Origin: Orthonyx spaldingii
Taxonomy: Eukaryota > Chordata > Aves > Passeriformes > Orthonychidae
Direction of reading: 5' to 3'
Assembly (NCBI GenBank): GCA_013397795.1
Contig: VZTJ01002478.1
Location: 536,342-600,341, forward strand
Length of the DNA: 64,000 nt
Shown: positions 63,175 to 64,000 of the stretch, one piece after another
Layout of the letters: each line of letters begins with the position of its first letter
How positions within the stretch are numbered: the first letter of the stretch is position 1
Position numbers and translations under genes: made by a program
The notes under the pieces: model-generated
The model's input: the letters and a program-made list of their open reading frames with translations, nothing else
Database searches by the model: none
Told to the model about the DNA's origin: nothing

Positions 63175-64000
63175 TTCTCCATTAATTTATTTTTAGTCTG
63201 CAATACTATCTAGCTCAAGGACTTCTTGATCAAGAAGTGATATCTCTGTGTGAGAATATTCCATTAAGCTTACATAGTCAGTCTTTATTTCTTCAATAAC
63301 CAACAAGCCCTGCTAACGCTAACCAATCCACTCCCTAAAACAGAATTAAAGATACCACTGAAAATGTGCAGATACAAAAAGCTTGCAAGGCTTTATTTCA
63401 TTTTCATTTATGCAGATTTTTATTGCATCTGTCCCATAATTACTGTCAAGTAAATACCAGTTCAAAGTAAAATTTATGACCTTTAAAATCATTCTAGTAT
63501 AGTCTATGTCATTAACTTTCATAAAATACTACCCTCAATTTCACTTTGTCACCATATCTGTAGAAATGTTTCCATGTCTTTTTATTTAATGCATACACGT
63601 CTGATAAACCATAAACGAAACTCAATATGAAATAGATTTTTTAAAATAGCTTCTATTTAATATTTCTTCTTGGTATACCTGAAATATTTTCAGTATCTAT
63701 AAGTAAAACATAGACTGATACTTCTAGAAAGGAGGTACAGCATATGAGATGACAAATGTGAAAGGAAACGTCAATTAGGACTTCTGTGTCACAAAACAGT
63801 ATATAAATATTGGTGTAATATCTCCAAAAGTCAAGTGACAAGGCCTTCATTGTTCTTTAATAGGACCCAGTGGTTCATTAACATATGGGAAGCTAGCTTA
63901 TTAATAAAATTTTTCTTCCCTAGTCATCTTAATTCTGCCAGATTGTAAATTATGTAGCCAGGGTGAATTAAAGTAGCTTGCTATTTCCAGGCATCCTCAG
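63175..64000. other. Unique AT-rich non-coding DNA
   Basis: No gene or recognisable element. The minus-strand 65-codon frame at 63653-63850 has no domain or coding character. Confidence 0.65.

Noticed and set aside
1..64000. CRISPR arrays, bacterial operons, rRNA or tRNA genes
   Set aside because: No regularly spaced repeats, no ribosomal sequence and no cloverleaf-like A/B box arrangement noticed; the repeats are those of a vertebrate nuclear genome.

Overview
This window looks like AT-rich nuclear DNA from a bird, and no intact gene can be supported in it. The avian (at least sauropsid) call rests on its interspersed repeats. There are several CR1 LINE relics, including CR1 3' tails near 20.9 kb and 59.8 kb. 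One CR1 copy with recognisable reverse-transcriptase sequence lies at 37.35-38.04 kb, and an old, diverged antisense CR1 lies at 32.95-33.64 kb. There are also fragments resembling avian endogenous-retrovirus LTRs at 44.4-45.5 kb. I see no mammalian-type L1, Alu or B1 repeats. Repeat density is low, as is usual for birds. The longest ATG-started open frame in 64 kb is about 122 codons, and none of the frames has a recognisable domain.

Layout: 1-11 kb is unique AT-rich DNA with homopolymers and a (CA)21 microsatellite at 6.08 kb. A 21-nt stretch at 11.26 kb is flanked by near-ideal splice sites and could be a microexon. The best coding-exon candidate is on the + strand at 13.73-13.88 kb. A near-ideal recursive-splice-site motif (acceptor directly joined to donor) lies on the - strand at 17.87 kb. 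From 20 to 31 kb the sequence is unique apart from one CR1 tail. From 31.5 to 38 kb there are small tandem duplications and the two larger CR1 relics. From 44 to 45.5 kb there are LTR-like pieces. From 46 to 64 kb the DNA is mostly unique; it includes stretches that look like possible conserved non-coding elements at 54.2, 58.4 and 59.1 kb, another small CR1 tail, and a possible non-coding exon at 61.98-62.10 kb.

The window is best read as a gene desert or the interior of a very long intron. The splice-like signals favour the intron reading, but they disagree on strand: exon candidates are on +, the recursive site is on -. They cannot all belong to one transcript. No pathway or operon-like organisation is present, and I did not find a new biological system. 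The points most worth checking are the recursive splice motif and the exon candidate.
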